From Ruegeria halocynthiae (lineage in GTDB: Bacteria > Pseudomonadota > Alphaproteobacteria > Rhodobacterales > Rhodobacteraceae): a DNA stretch of 56,312 nucleotides. Under the pieces are notes generated by a model, which searched no databases, was not told where the DNA came from, and was given only the letters and a program-made list of their open reading frames with translations. The DNA is taken from positions 1 through 56,312 of the forward strand of contig NZ_FNNP01000014.1 in the NCBI RefSeq assembly GCF_900106805.1, in the 5' to 3' direction. Below, piece by piece: positions 35,852-44,696 of this stretch (position 1 is the stretch's first letter; each line of letters opens with the position of its first letter). The translations under genes and the position numbers were made by a program.

Positions 35852-36634
35852 CTAGAACCGCAATGACAGGCAGGACATGCCTCCATCCAGCTTGGCGCAA
35901 TCGGTATTGTCGATCTCGACGACCTCGTAACCTTCGTGATCCAGCATTTCGGCAGTGCGCGGGAATCCTGCGGCCATCAGCACAAGGGTGTTGAACCGGA
36001 TGGCGTTGGCAGCGGCCTCTTCGCCGTCGGCAACATGCAGCACACGGTAGCCGTCAAAACACCCTGACGCATCCAACCGCCGGGTTGAAAGGATGGTCTC
36101 GGCATCCATCAGCGAACAATCCGTCTTAAAGTGCAAAACACCTTCGGGTGTGAACACTTCGCGCAGTTTGTAACCCCAGTCGGAGGTGATCTTTGTAAGC
36201 TCGGCAACGCCCGCAGCATCAGTACGATCCGACCGGCCCACCAATATTTCCCGCCCTGTCACCAGTATATCGCCACCTTCGATATGGCCCGGGCCCTCGA
36301 TCCCGCAAACCGTATCGTAGTAGCTGTGAAGCGCAGGCGCCATTTCATTCACTTCGCCCATCCGCGATGGTGCCCCCGGCCGCATCAGCACCGCACCTTG
36401 GGGCAGGCAAAGCGCCGTATCCTCGACAAACTGCGCGTCGGGGTATGCATCCAGCGGATCAAGCTCGATCACTTCGGCGCCGGTGCTTTTCAATGCGGCG
36501 ACGTAAGCCTTGTGTGCCGTCAGCATCCCTTCGAAATCCGGGTTGCCGATATCCTCGGCGCGCAATCCGCCTGCAATTGTGAGAGCCGGACGGCGGGTGA
36601 TGGCGCGTGAAAAATCAAAGGTCGGGTCTGTCAT
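35852..36634 (-). CDS. dimethylarginine dimethylaminohydrolase family protein
   Basis: A 260-residue pentein-fold amidinohydrolase. The segments DAQFVEDTA, GPGHIEGGDILV, FKTDCSL and the C-terminal nucleophile Cys255 in GGMSCLSLRF are those of DDAH, which splits N-omega-methylated arginine into citrulline and methylamines. It is the last gene of a minus-strand operon with an arginine transaminase and a ketoarginine decarboxylase, 3 nt after the latter. It could act on methylarginines or on a related guanidino compound; arginine deiminase activity is less likely by size. Confidence 0.88.
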   Translation of the reverse strand: MTDPTFDFSRAITRRPALTIAGGLRAEDIGNPDFEGMLTAHKAYVAALKSTGAEVIELDPLDAYPDAQFVEDTALCLPQGAVLMRPGAPSRMGEVNEMAPALHSYYDTVCGIEGPGHIEGGDILVTGREILVGRSDRTDAAGVAELTKITSDWGYKLREVFTPEGVLHFKTDCSLMDAETILSTRRLDASGCFDGYRVLHVADGEEAAANAIRFNTLVLMAAGFPRTAEMLDHEGYEVVEIDNTDCAKLDGGMSCLSLRF

Positions 36635-36637
36635 GGC

Positions 36638-38242
36638 TCAATCTTTCTGCGGTTCGAATTTCGGGGCGATTATTTCGATCATAGATGGCCCGGCACAGCG
36701 GTCGGCTTTGCGCACGGCCTGCGCGATAGCGTCCGATTCGGGCAGGGCTTTCGAGTAAGGAATGCCAAATGACTTTGCAGTCGCTGCAAAATCGGGGGGC
36801 GAAGGATCACAGCCGATGACGGTCACGCCGACATCCTGCATTGATGTGGCAATCTCCTGATACCCATGATTGTTCCAGATCACGAAGGTGACGGGCAAAT
36901 TTTCGTCCACGGCCGCCATGATCTCGGGTAGTGAGAATTGGGCTCCACCATCCCCGACAATGCAGATCACACGGGCCGACGGCTCGGCGATTGCAGCGCC
37001 GATGGCTGCAGGTATGCCATAGCCCAGCGCGCCATATCCGGTAGCTGCATTGAACCAGCCTCCGGCGCGGTCATGGTCATAGTAGAGGTTTCCGGCATAG
37101 ATCGGCTGGGCGGAATCCCCGATCATCAGCGTGTCTGGCAAGGCGTCACGCATCGCATTCAGAATCTCAACCTGATGGCGATAATCGGGGCCAACCTCAG
37201 CCCAAGCCGCTATTCGCGTGCGCTCTGCCCGACATGCGCCATCACTTTGATTTCTTTCGGCAGGAAGAGAGGCCAGCAACAAGGGAATGACGGCGGCAAC
37301 ACTTTCATGAATTGCGATCTCGGCTTTGTGACGTTCTAACTGATCGCTGCACCGATCCACCCGGATCAGGTCAGACATTTTTGCAATTTGACCGGTTGCA
37401 TACATGTCATAATCAGTTGGCCCTAACTCGGTTCCCAAAGCCAGAATGCAATCGGCATCTTCGATAAGGGCACGCACTGCGTTCAGACTGGGGCTGGCAG
37501 GGACGGTGAGGAGATGACCATGCATAAGGCCGCGCGCGTTGACGGTTTGTACAACCGGTGCGTCCAGCACTTCAGCCAGTGTGCGCAAATCGGCCTCGAC
37601 CCGTTTCGCGCCACCGCCAGCGAGAATGACAACGCGCTGCGCCTCAGCCAGTCGAGCCGCAGCTTGCTTTATCAAGCCCGTGTCTGCCGGTTTTTGGGCT
37701 TCAAGCGTAGCGCTTTGTGCTGGCGCATATTCGGCCGCCGCAATGTCCAGCGGTACTTCTATGTGCACCGGGCCGGGCCGCCCGTTGGCCAGTCGGTGAA
37801 AGAGGTGTTCTACAGTTGGGTCAAGCTCGGTTGGGGTAGTGATTTGTTCGGATATCAGCGCCACCGTTTGAGCAAGCCCCAGTTGATTGGGCAACTCGTG
37901 CAAATGCCCCATCCCCTTGCCAAGAGACGCGGTTGGGTTGACGCCGGACACGACGAGCATTGGCACCGAATCCGCCCTTGCCTGCGCCATGGGCGTCAGC
38001 GTGTTTGTCAGACCCGGGCCAGTGATGACAAAGGCCACGCCCGGTTTTCCCGATACCCGAGCATAGCCATCGGCCATGAATCCTGCGCCCTGCTCATGCC
38101 TTGGGGTCACATGACGAATGCCCGAAGCCGCCAGCCCGCGATATAGTTCAATCGTGTGCACCCCCGGAATTCCGAACACGCAATCCACGTCCCGGCGCCG
38201 AAGCTCTGCAACCAGAGCTTCACCTACTGTCTGTCTACTCAT
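36638..38242 (-). CDS. aruI: ThDP-dependent 5-guanidino-2-oxopentanoate (2-ketoarginine) decarboxylase
   Basis: A 534-residue acetolactate-synthase-fold enzyme. The ThDP-activating Glu is in TPRHEQGAGFMADGYAR, and the diphosphate/Mg motif runs from GDGGAQFSLPE to IWNNHGY. Genomic pairing with a transaminase and DDAH, in an arginine transporter locus, points to AruI, which decarboxylates 2-ketoarginine to 4-guanidinobutanal. Its start overlaps the transaminase stop by 4 nt. Other 2-oxoacid decarboxylases are possible from sequence alone. Confidence 0.85.
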   Translation of the reverse strand: MSRQTVGEALVAELRRRDVDCVFGIPGVHTIELYRGLAASGIRHVTPRHEQGAGFMADGYARVSGKPGVAFVITGPGLTNTLTPMAQARADSVPMLVVSGVNPTASLGKGMGHLHELPNQLGLAQTVALISEQITTPTELDPTVEHLFHRLANGRPGPVHIEVPLDIAAAEYAPAQSATLEAQKPADTGLIKQAAARLAEAQRVVILAGGGAKRVEADLRTLAEVLDAPVVQTVNARGLMHGHLLTVPASPSLNAVRALIEDADCILALGTELGPTDYDMYATGQIAKMSDLIRVDRCSDQLERHKAEIAIHESVAAVIPLLLASLPAERNQSDGACRAERTRIAAWAEVGPDYRHQVEILNAMRDALPDTLMIGDSAQPIYAGNLYYDHDRAGGWFNAATGYGALGYGIPAAIGAAIAEPSARVICIVGDGGAQFSLPEIMAAVDENLPVTFVIWNNHGYQEIATSMQDVGVTVIGCDPSPPDFAATAKSFGIPYSKALPESDAIAQAVRKADRCAGPSMIEIIAPKFEPQKD

Positions 38243-39423
38243 GCGACCTCGCGCGGTTTTCTGTTGGCGTGATCAATGATGCGGGTGATGGCCGTGGTGA
38301 AATCAGCGTCGCTGATCGTCAGAGCCACGCGCACCCAGTGTTTCAGACTGTCACCAAAGGCCGAGCCAGGCATGACGGCAACCCCTGCCTGCAGCAGGTC
38401 CCAGGCGTAGGCCTCGCCATCAAGACCGGTGGAGGAAACATTGATGAGTGCAAACATACCTGCCTCGGGTTGGTGCACGGTAAGTTTGGTTTCCGCCTGC
38501 AAGCGGTCCGCCAGCAAACTGGCCCTGTTCAAAAAACGCGCCGCCATGCCCCGGGCCACCTCCGACCCGTCGCGGATCGCCTTTTCGGTCATGTCCGCGA
38601 TAAAGGGTTGGTTACCAAAAAGCATGGTTTCGGAATAGGGCAGCAGCGCTTCGCAAAAGGCGGTCGGGCCGACACACCAGCCACTGCGGAACCCGGGCGC
38701 CGCATGAGATTTTGAGATCGACGACACTCCGATGACGCGATTTGCAAGTTCGGGATTGGCCAGGGGTGAAACAAATTCGAACCCTTCGAAGACAAGATCT
38801 TCGTACACCTCGTCCGAAATGATCCACAAATCATGCTTGATCGCCAGACGCCCGATCTCGGCAATTTCTGAGGCGGTGAGGATCGCCCCGGTGGGGTTGT
38901 GCGGTGTCGTCAGCAGAATGGCGCGGCTGCGCGGCGTGATCCGCGCGGCGATATCTTTGGCCTGCATACGAAACCCGTGTTCGGAGCGCAGCGGCACCGG
39001 CACCATATCTGCGCCCGAAGCACGTATTACCCCTTCGTAGGTTGCGTACATAGGATCGCCGACCAGAACTTCGTCACCGACCTCTGCGATACCCGCCATG
39101 ACCGAGAACAGGGCGGTCTGTGTTCCGGGAAAGCACAGAAAGTTCTCGGGCCCGAACGCACGTCCGCGTGACGCCGAGTACCGCTTGGCAAGTGCATCCA
39201 GCAATCCCGCCTCGCCGCGCCCGTTTGAATACCCTGTCCGTGCTGCCCGCAGCGCGCTGACTGTTGTTTCAATAAGGGTGTCAGGCACCGGAACGTCCGG
39301 CTCTCCGATTGTCATTTCGACAATATCCGCCCCAGCTTTGATAAGCTCACGTGCTTTCAGATGAACGCCCCATTTGGCGCCACCCAGCCCGGCTAAACGT
39401 TGAGTCACGGCAGCAGTTTTCAT
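38239..39423 (-). CDS. aruH: PLP-dependent aminotransferase, probable arginine:pyruvate transaminase
   Basis: A 394-residue fold type I aminotransferase. Visible are the TTPHNPTGAIL cofactor region, SDEVYEDLVF, and the PLP lysine in SSISKSHAAPGFRSGW. The neighbouring aruI-like decarboxylase and arginine-type ABC transporter support an AruH role, converting arginine and pyruvate to 2-ketoarginine and alanine. It overlaps the regulator by 4 nt and aruI by 4 nt. Confidence 0.85.
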   Translation of the reverse strand: MKTAAVTQRLAGLGGAKWGVHLKARELIKAGADIVEMTIGEPDVPVPDTLIETTVSALRAARTGYSNGRGEAGLLDALAKRYSASRGRAFGPENFLCFPGTQTALFSVMAGIAEVGDEVLVGDPMYATYEGVIRASGADMVPVPLRSEHGFRMQAKDIAARITPRSRAILLTTPHNPTGAILTASEIAEIGRLAIKHDLWIISDEVYEDLVFEGFEFVSPLANPELANRVIGVSSISKSHAAPGFRSGWCVGPTAFCEALLPYSETMLFGNQPFIADMTEKAIRDGSEVARGMAARFLNRASLLADRLQAETKLTVHQPEAGMFALINVSSTGLDGEAYAWDLLQAGVAVMPGSAFGDSLKHWVRVALTISDADFTTAITRIIDHANRKPREVA

Positions 39424-40070
39424 GGCTGCTCTACCTCTTTCTTCAATGGGATTCCTATTATTGCGCTGACCGATCCCAGACCGATCTGCGCCAGTTGACC
39501 TTCGGCAAAGAACTCAGGAAGTGCACCGCCTTCCAGCCAGAGGCCATCGATCACAGCGTTGCAGGCAATGGCAAGCTGCGTCGCTTCGGATGCTTCTACA
39601 GAACGGCCGCATTCCTGCAGCGCGGCCACGATCAGCGTTTCAAGGTGATCCCGGAAATAGTTGTAGGTCCGCTGGTGGATGCGCTGCATCTTCGGGTCGT
39701 GTTGCACCTTGTTCAGAAATCCTGCCCACAAGGCGACGGCGCTGGAATCAACAATTGGCGGCCGCAGCGATGCGTCGACAAAGTTCGACAGTCGGGACAG
39801 CGCATTACCCTTGCCCGAGTAGGATGCCGTCTGATCCGTCAGCGTGTTCATGTGGTGCTCATAAGCTGCCTGAACCAGGTCCTCTTTCGATGAGAAATAG
39901 TGCCTGATCAGACCCTGGGTCACGTTTGCCCGAGCGGCGATTCCACGCACGGTGGCACCCCGAACGCCCATCTCGGCGATCAGGTCCAGAGTCGCCAGTA
40001 TCAACGCTTCGCGCCGATATTCAGCAGACTCTCGGGTAAACTTGCGGCTGTCGTCCTGCACGTCGGCCAT
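39420..40070 (-). CDS. TetR/BetI-like regulator of the arginine module
   Basis: A 216-residue TetR-family repressor. The helix-turn-helix is about residues 28-72 (GVRGATVRGIAARANVTQGL, then IRHYFSSKEDLVQAA) and the C-terminal domain resembles BetI. ATG 40070 is chosen; 40079 is close behind, but 40100 lies within an operator-like palindrome and is unlikely. Its stop overlaps aruH. It diverges from the ABC transporter genes and probably controls both units. Confidence 0.88.
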   Translation of the reverse strand: MADVQDDSRKFTRESAEYRREALILATLDLIAEMGVRGATVRGIAARANVTQGLIRHYFSSKEDLVQAAYEHHMNTLTDQTASYSGKGNALSRLSNFVDASLRPPIVDSSAVALWAGFLNKVQHDPKMQRIHQRTYNYFRDHLETLIVAALQECGRSVEASEATQLAIACNAVIDGLWLEGGALPEFFAEGQLAQIGLGSVSAIIGIPLKKEVEQP

Positions 40071-40085
40071 CCATGACATGAAATT

Positions 40086-40103
40086 ATTATACACTTGCAT
40101 AAT
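40086..40103. promoter_or_regulatory. operator-like palindrome between the arginine operons
   Basis: The 18-bp inverted repeat ATTATACACTTGCATAAT has pairing arms ATTAT.CA / TG.ATAAT. It sits directly upstream of the TetR gene and about 50 nt from the divergent transporter start. TetR proteins bind palindromes of this size, so autoregulation and control of both operons is likely. Confidence 0.55.
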
Positions 40104-40151
40104 TGCGAGTTTCGGGGCTTACTGCAAGCTGAAATCAGAAGATACTTGGAT

Positions 40152-40949
40152 ATGGACACAGCCAAAGCCGTTGCAAACTCAGATGAGGCGAGCCTGAATC
40201 AAGAAGCGATAAAGGTTGAAGACCTGCACAAATCCTTCGGTCAGCTGGAGGTTCTGAAAGGCGTCTCTCTCACCGCGTGCAAAGGTGATGTCGTTGCGAT
40301 CATCGGGGGGTCGGGTTCGGGCAAATCCACGATGCTGCGCTGCATTAACTTTCTGGAAACGCCGAGTTCGGGGAAGATCACGATTGGCGGAGAACTGGTT
40401 GAAATGCACGCCGATGGCAGCCCCTCCAATCGTCGCCAGATTGAACGCATTCGCACTCGGCTGGCCATGGTTTTCCAGCAGTTCAACCTGTGGACTCACC
40501 GCTCGCTTTTAGAGAACGTGATTGAGGTGCCGGTGCATGTTCTTAAAGTCCCGAAATCGCAGGCCATCGTGCGGGCACATGAATTGCTGGAGCGTGTCGG
40601 ACTGGGCGACAAAGCTGACACGTATCCGGCCTATCTTTCGGGCGGTCAACAACAGCGTGCGGCGATTGCGCGGGCGCTGGCCGTGGATCCTTCGGTGATG
40701 CTGTTTGATGAGCCGACCTCGGCGCTTGATCCCGAACTGGTTGGCGAGGTTCTGACCGTGATCCGTGACCTTGCCGCCGAGGGGCGTACCATGCTGCTTG
40801 TCACTCACGAGATGAAGTTTGCGCGCGAGGTCGCAAATCATGTTGTCTATCTCTACGAGGGCCGAATTGAAGAGCAGGGACCACCTGCCGAGGTCTTTGG
40901 AAACCCGAAATCGGATCGGTTGAAGCAATTCCTCAGTTCCGTCGCGTAG
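40152..40949 (+). CDS. polar amino acid ABC transporter ATP-binding protein
   Basis: A 265-residue ABC ATPase of the HisP/ArtP/AotP branch. Walker A is GGSGSGKST, the signature LSGGQQQRAAIARAL, Walker B VMLFDEPTSALDPE and the switch His in VTHEM. It powers the uptake system encoded by the next three genes. An ATG with only weak ribosome-binding signal begins MDTAKAVANS. Substrate is probably arginine or a methylated arginine from its neighbours. Confidence 0.93.
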   Translation: MDTAKAVANSDEASLNQEAIKVEDLHKSFGQLEVLKGVSLTACKGDVVAIIGGSGSGKSTMLRCINFLETPSSGKITIGGELVEMHADGSPSNRRQIERIRTRLAMVFQQFNLWTHRSLLENVIEVPVHVLKVPKSQAIVRAHELLERVGLGDKADTYPAYLSGGQQQRAAIARALAVDPSVMLFDEPTSALDPELVGEVLTVIRDLAAEGRTMLLVTHEMKFAREVANHVVYLYEGRIEEQGPPAEVFGNPKSDRLKQFLSSVA

Positions 40950-40989
40950 TTTGACAATACGAATAATGAAACCAAAAGGGAGTAACAAA

Positions 40990-41754
40990 ATGAACGTCAA
41001 AAAGCTGCTTGCATCCAGCCTTGCCGCTGCAGTTCTTTCCGCGGGCATTGCCAGCGCAGAAGAGGTGAAAATAGGCATCGCCGCCGAGCCATATCCGCCA
41101 TTTGCCTCGCTGGACAGTTCCGGCAACTGGGTAGGTTGGGAAGTCGACGTCATCAATGCTGTCTGTGCGGCAGCTGAACTGGACTGCGTGATCACGCCCG
41201 TCGCATGGGATGGGATTATCCCGTCGCTGACCGGCCAGCAAATCGACGCCATCATGGCATCGATGTCGATCACTGAAGAGCGCCTGAAAACCATCGATTT
41301 CAGCGATCCATACTATAATACGCCCGCCGTCATTGTTGCCGATAAATCGATGGATATCGAAGCCACACCCGAGTCGCTGGCGGGCAAGGTGGTCGGCATT
41401 CAGGCCTCGACCATCCATCAGGCCTATGCGCAGGAGTATTTCAAGGATTCTGAGTTACGCGTCTATCAAACCCAGGACGAGGCCAATCAGGATCTGTTCG
41501 CTGGCCGCATTGATGCCACTCAGGCCGACAGCATCGCGATGGCTGATTTTGTGAACTCGGACGCGGGTGCGTGCTGTGAAATCAAAGGTGCCGTCAAGGA
41601 TGATCCTGCTATTCTGGGCCGAGGTGTCGGGGCAGGTGTTCGCAAAGGTCAGGATGACCTGCGCGAGGCGCTGAACAAAGGCATCGCGGCTATTCTGGCA
41701 GATGGCACGCACGAGAAGATCACCTCGAACTATTTCTCGGCCAGCATCTACTAA
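40990..41754 (+). CDS. polar amino acid ABC transporter substrate-binding protein
   Basis: A 254-residue periplasmic binding protein of family 3. The signal peptide ends GIASAEEV. Typical segments are AAEPYPPFASLDSSGNWVG and the ligand-contact MSITEERLKTIDFSDPYY. GGGAG lies about 7 nt before ATG 40990. The arginine catabolic operon opposite suggests basic amino acids as ligand. Confidence 0.93.
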   Translation: MNVKKLLASSLAAAVLSAGIASAEEVKIGIAAEPYPPFASLDSSGNWVGWEVDVINAVCAAAELDCVITPVAWDGIIPSLTGQQIDAIMASMSITEERLKTIDFSDPYYNTPAVIVADKSMDIEATPESLAGKVVGIQASTIHQAYAQEYFKDSELRVYQTQDEANQDLFAGRIDATQADSIAMADFVNSDAGACCEIKGAVKDDPAILGRGVGAGVRKGQDDLREALNKGIAAILADGTHEKITSNYFSASIY

Positions 41755-41763
41755 GCCGCTGTT

Positions 41764-42516
41764 GTGACCGGACTTTTGGATTCGCTGGGACTGGCGCAGA
41801 GCGCAGAGCTTCTGTCGCTCTCACCGCCGGGCTGGGGCCGCAACCTGTTACGCGGGCTGTCCCATTCGCTGCAGATCGCCTTTGGCGCATATGCGCTTGG
41901 CTTGGTGATCGGACTGTTCGGAGCTTATGGCAAACTCTATGGCGGGAAGGTCACACGCGATCTTCTCGCCATTTATACGACCGTGATCCGCGCTGTGCCG
42001 GAATTGGTCCTGATCCTGATCCTGTATTATGTGGGATCGGATATCATTAACAAGATCTCCGCCGCTATGGGTGGTGGACGTGTTGAGATCAACGGCGTCG
42101 CTGCGGGTATCTGGGTGTTGGGTATCGTTCAGGGTGCATACGCAACCGAGATCCTGCGTGGTGCCATTCAAGCCGTGCCCCTCGGACAGATCGAAGCGGC
42201 GAAATCCTACGGAATGCCTGCCATCATGACCATGCGCCGGGTCACGATCCCAGCGATGATGAGTTTCGCCGTGCCCGGTTTGGCCAACCTGTGGCTGATC
42301 GCGACCAAGGACACAGCGTTGCTTGCGGTTGTTGGTTTCAACGAATTGACGTTAGAAACCCGACAAGCGGCCAGTAGTACACGCGCCTATTTCACCTTCT
42401 TTCTGGCAGCGGGCTTTCTATATCTTATGGTCACGCTGTTCTCGGGGGTCATCTTTGCGCGTATCGAGAAATGGGCACGTCGCGGTCAACCCTCTCTGAC
42501 GGGGGCGGGCAGATGA
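41764..42516 (+). CDS. amino acid ABC transporter permease (HisQ type)
   Basis: A 250-residue inner-membrane permease with about five membrane segments. The EAA-type coupling loop reads GQIEAAKSYGMPAIMTMRRVTIPAM. GTG start 41764 follows the binding protein by 9 nt. It forms the membrane heterodimer with the next gene product, whose start overlaps its stop (ATGA). Confidence 0.93.
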   Translation: MTGLLDSLGLAQSAELLSLSPPGWGRNLLRGLSHSLQIAFGAYALGLVIGLFGAYGKLYGGKVTRDLLAIYTTVIRAVPELVLILILYYVGSDIINKISAAMGGGRVEINGVAAGIWVLGIVQGAYATEILRGAIQAVPLGQIEAAKSYGMPAIMTMRRVTIPAMMSFAVPGLANLWLIATKDTALLAVVGFNELTLETRQAASSTRAYFTFFLAAGFLYLMVTLFSGVIFARIEKWARRGQPSLTGAGR

Positions 42517-43301
42517 TCGATCTGAAATCTCTGATGCAGCCGCATCGCATCGTGATGATGCTGGTCTTTGTTGGGTTCGCTGTCTGGTGCGCCTATGCGT
42601 TGCGGTGGGACTGGCTGCCAAAATACGCACCGCTTGCCTTGTACGGCATCTGGACGACACTCTGGTTGCTGGTCGTCACCGTTGTTCTCGGCTTTCTTCT
42701 GGCTGTGCCGCTAGGGTTGATGCAGGCGGTTGGACCCTGGTATCTGGCTACACCGGCCAAGGTGTTTTGTACCATCATTCGAGGCACGCCGCTATTGTTG
42801 CAGCTTTGGCTGCTGTATTATGGTCTTGGGTCGCTTTTCCCGCAGTTTCCGTGGATACGTTCGTCAGAATTATGGCCATATCTGCGCCAGGCCTGGCCTT
42901 ATGCGGTGCTGGCATTGATGCTGTCTTACGCAGGATACGAGGGCGAGGTCATGCGCGGTGCCTTCAAGGGTGTCGCCAAAGGTCAGCTAGAGGCGGCCAG
43001 GTCCTTCGGTATGCCAAGGTTCACCATGTTCCGCCGAATCTGGCTGCCGCAGGCGCTCCGCAATGTTTTGCCCACTCTGGGCGGTGAAACCATATTGCAG
43101 ATGAAGGCGACCCCTCTGGTTGCGACGATCACCGTGGTTGATATCTACGCTGTGTCGTCCCGGGTGCGTTCCGACACCTTCATTATCTACGAGCCGCTTA
43201 TTCTGCTGGCAGTGTTCTACATTCTGGTCGCAGGCCTGATCGCGTTGGGCTTCCACTGGCTCGAGGTGCAGGTTCTGGGAACGGGCAGGCGCACCCAGTA
43301 A
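42513..43301 (+). CDS. amino acid ABC transporter permease (HisM type)
   Basis: A 262-residue permease, partner of the preceding gene, with about five membrane segments. Its coupling loop is GQLEAARSFGMPRFTMFRRIWLPQ. It is translationally coupled by a 4-nt overlap and ends the transporter operon before a strong terminator. Confidence 0.93.
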   Translation: MIDLKSLMQPHRIVMMLVFVGFAVWCAYALRWDWLPKYAPLALYGIWTTLWLLVVTVVLGFLLAVPLGLMQAVGPWYLATPAKVFCTIIRGTPLLLQLWLLYYGLGSLFPQFPWIRSSELWPYLRQAWPYAVLALMLSYAGYEGEVMRGAFKGVAKGQLEAARSFGMPRFTMFRRIWLPQALRNVLPTLGGETILQMKATPLVATITVVDIYAVSSRVRSDTFIIYEPLILLAVFYILVAGLIALGFHWLEVQVLGTGRRTQ

Positions 43302-43333
43302 ATGCTGCTGTGACCACGCGACTATGCCAACAA

Positions 43334-43361
43334 AAAAACCGCGCCCTGAGGCGCGGTTTTT
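43334..43361. terminator. bidirectional intrinsic terminator
   Basis: Perfect 12-bp inverted repeat AAAAACCGCGCC / GGCGCGGTTTTT with a CTGA loop. The A and T ends give a U-run in either direction. It separates the convergent transporter operon and rpmJ. Confidence 0.93.
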
Positions 43362-43382
43362 CCAATTTGGTATGTGCAATTC

Positions 43383-43508
43383 TTAGCCCTGGCGAGCTTT
43401 GAACTTGCGCTGCGTCTTGTTGATCACGTAGACGCGGCCTTTGCGACGCACAACCCGGCAATCACGGTGCCGGTTCTTGAGCGAGCGGAGCGAGTTTTTG
43501 ACCTTCAT
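43383..43508 (-). CDS. rpmJ: 50S ribosomal protein L36 (41-residue, zinc-free type)
   Basis: A 41-residue protein [20 protein letters not shown] ending [11 protein letters not shown]. It is the long, C-minus form of L36: only one of the four zinc ligands (Cys17) is present. A start at 43508 is set by homology, with GGAGAC about 8 nt upstream. It is monocistronic, ending in the shared terminator. Confidence 0.95.
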   Translation of the reverse strand: MKVKNSLRSLKNRHRDCRVVRRKGRVYVINKTQRKFKARQG

Positions 43509-43598
43509 GGGTCTGTCTCCAATCTGCGGCGCCTTCATCAAAGACGTGGCCAGCGCCTGGGTTAGTCGGGTGTCCCGGAAGCCCGGAACAGTGAAACA

Positions 43599-43673
43599 TG
43601 GTGGGCGGTACAAGGATCGAACTTGTGACCCCTTCGATGTCAACGAAGTGCTCTACCGCTGAGCTAACCGCCC
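43599..43673 (-). tRNA. tRNA-Val (GAC)
   Basis: Minus-strand cloverleaf with 5' GGGCGGT pairing to ACCGCCC, discriminator A and an encoded CCA. The anticodon loop TTGACAT gives GAC. It is upstream of rpmJ on the same strand. Confidence 0.95.
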
Positions 43674-43822
43674 ATGAAACCGTCGCGTGGCCTACCCCAT
43701 AACGAAATGGGGCGCGGAACCCCGCGCCGGTAGCGGGGTCTATAAAAGGAGTCGTTGGGGGGATCAAGGGGTTTGGCAGAACTATTTTCCAGTCTATGTT
43801 CAATGCGAATAACGGAGAGCCC

Positions 43823-44695
43823 ATGCCCGACGCCGCACCAAATACAGCCTATGTTCTGGATATGCCCGCCAGGCGTACATCCTGCGTGGTATTTGCCTCG
43901 CCCCATAGCGGTCGTATCTACCCTGACACGCTGTTGCAGCGTTCTGTGCTGAACCGCAACATGATTCGGTCTTCTGAGGATGCCTATGTGGATCAGCTCT
44001 ATGCCTCGGTGGCTGAATTTGGCGCGCCCTTGCTTGCTGCGGCTATGCCAAGGGCCTATCTGGACCTCAATCGCAGTTCGGATGAGTTGGATCCGGCGCT
44101 GATACAGGGCGCGCGTCGTCACGGCCACAATCCGCGCGTCTCCTCGGGTCTTGGCGTGATTCCCCGCGTGGTGGCCAATGGGCGGGCGATCTATAGCGGT
44201 AAGCTGACGATGGACGAGGCGCGTCTGCGAATCGACAGATACTGGCGCCCGTATCATGGGCGTCTGAAATCTCTGCTGACAGAATCGCGCGATATGTTCG
44301 GACAGGCGATTCTGATCGATTGCCATTCGATGCCGCATGAGGCGGTAGCGATGGCCGGAGGGCCTCACAGCGCGCGCCCCGAGATTGTTCTGGGCGACCG
44401 GTTTGGCGCTGCCGCGTCTGGCGTGATTGTCGACCAGATCGAGGCCGCCTTTGCCGACGCAGGCCTGCATGTGGCGCGCAATACGCCCTTTGCCGGGGCT
44501 TATGTCACCCAGACCTACGGTCGGCCAACTCGTCACCAGCACGCGATCCAGATCGAGATCGATCGTTCACTCTATATGGACGAGGACACGATCCAACCGA
44601 ATGGTAATTTTGAAACGTTGCGAGACCTACTGCGGCAAGTCACTGCGCAGATCGCAAGTATCGGATCCGACCCGATGTCGCTGGCCGCCGAGTGA
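43823..44695 (+). CDS. N-formylglutamate amidohydrolase family protein
   Basis: A 290-residue zinc hydrolase of the FGase/HutG2-like family. Motifs are FASPHSGRIYP (metal His), SSEDAYVDQLY, and LIDCHSMPHEAV with the second His, and RHQHAIQIEIDRSLYMDE. ATG 43823 follows GGAGAG closely. It normally releases formate from N-formylglutamate in histidine degradation; no hut genes lie next to it, so the substrate is not fixed. Confidence 0.88.
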   Translation: MPDAAPNTAYVLDMPARRTSCVVFASPHSGRIYPDTLLQRSVLNRNMIRSSEDAYVDQLYASVAEFGAPLLAAAMPRAYLDLNRSSDELDPALIQGARRHGHNPRVSSGLGVIPRVVANGRAIYSGKLTMDEARLRIDRYWRPYHGRLKSLLTESRDMFGQAILIDCHSMPHEAVAMAGGPHSARPEIVLGDRFGAAASGVIVDQIEAAFADAGLHVARNTPFAGAYVTQTYGRPTRHQHAIQIEIDRSLYMDEDTIQPNGNFETLRDLLRQVTAQIASIGSDPMSLAAE

Positions 44696-44696
44696 T

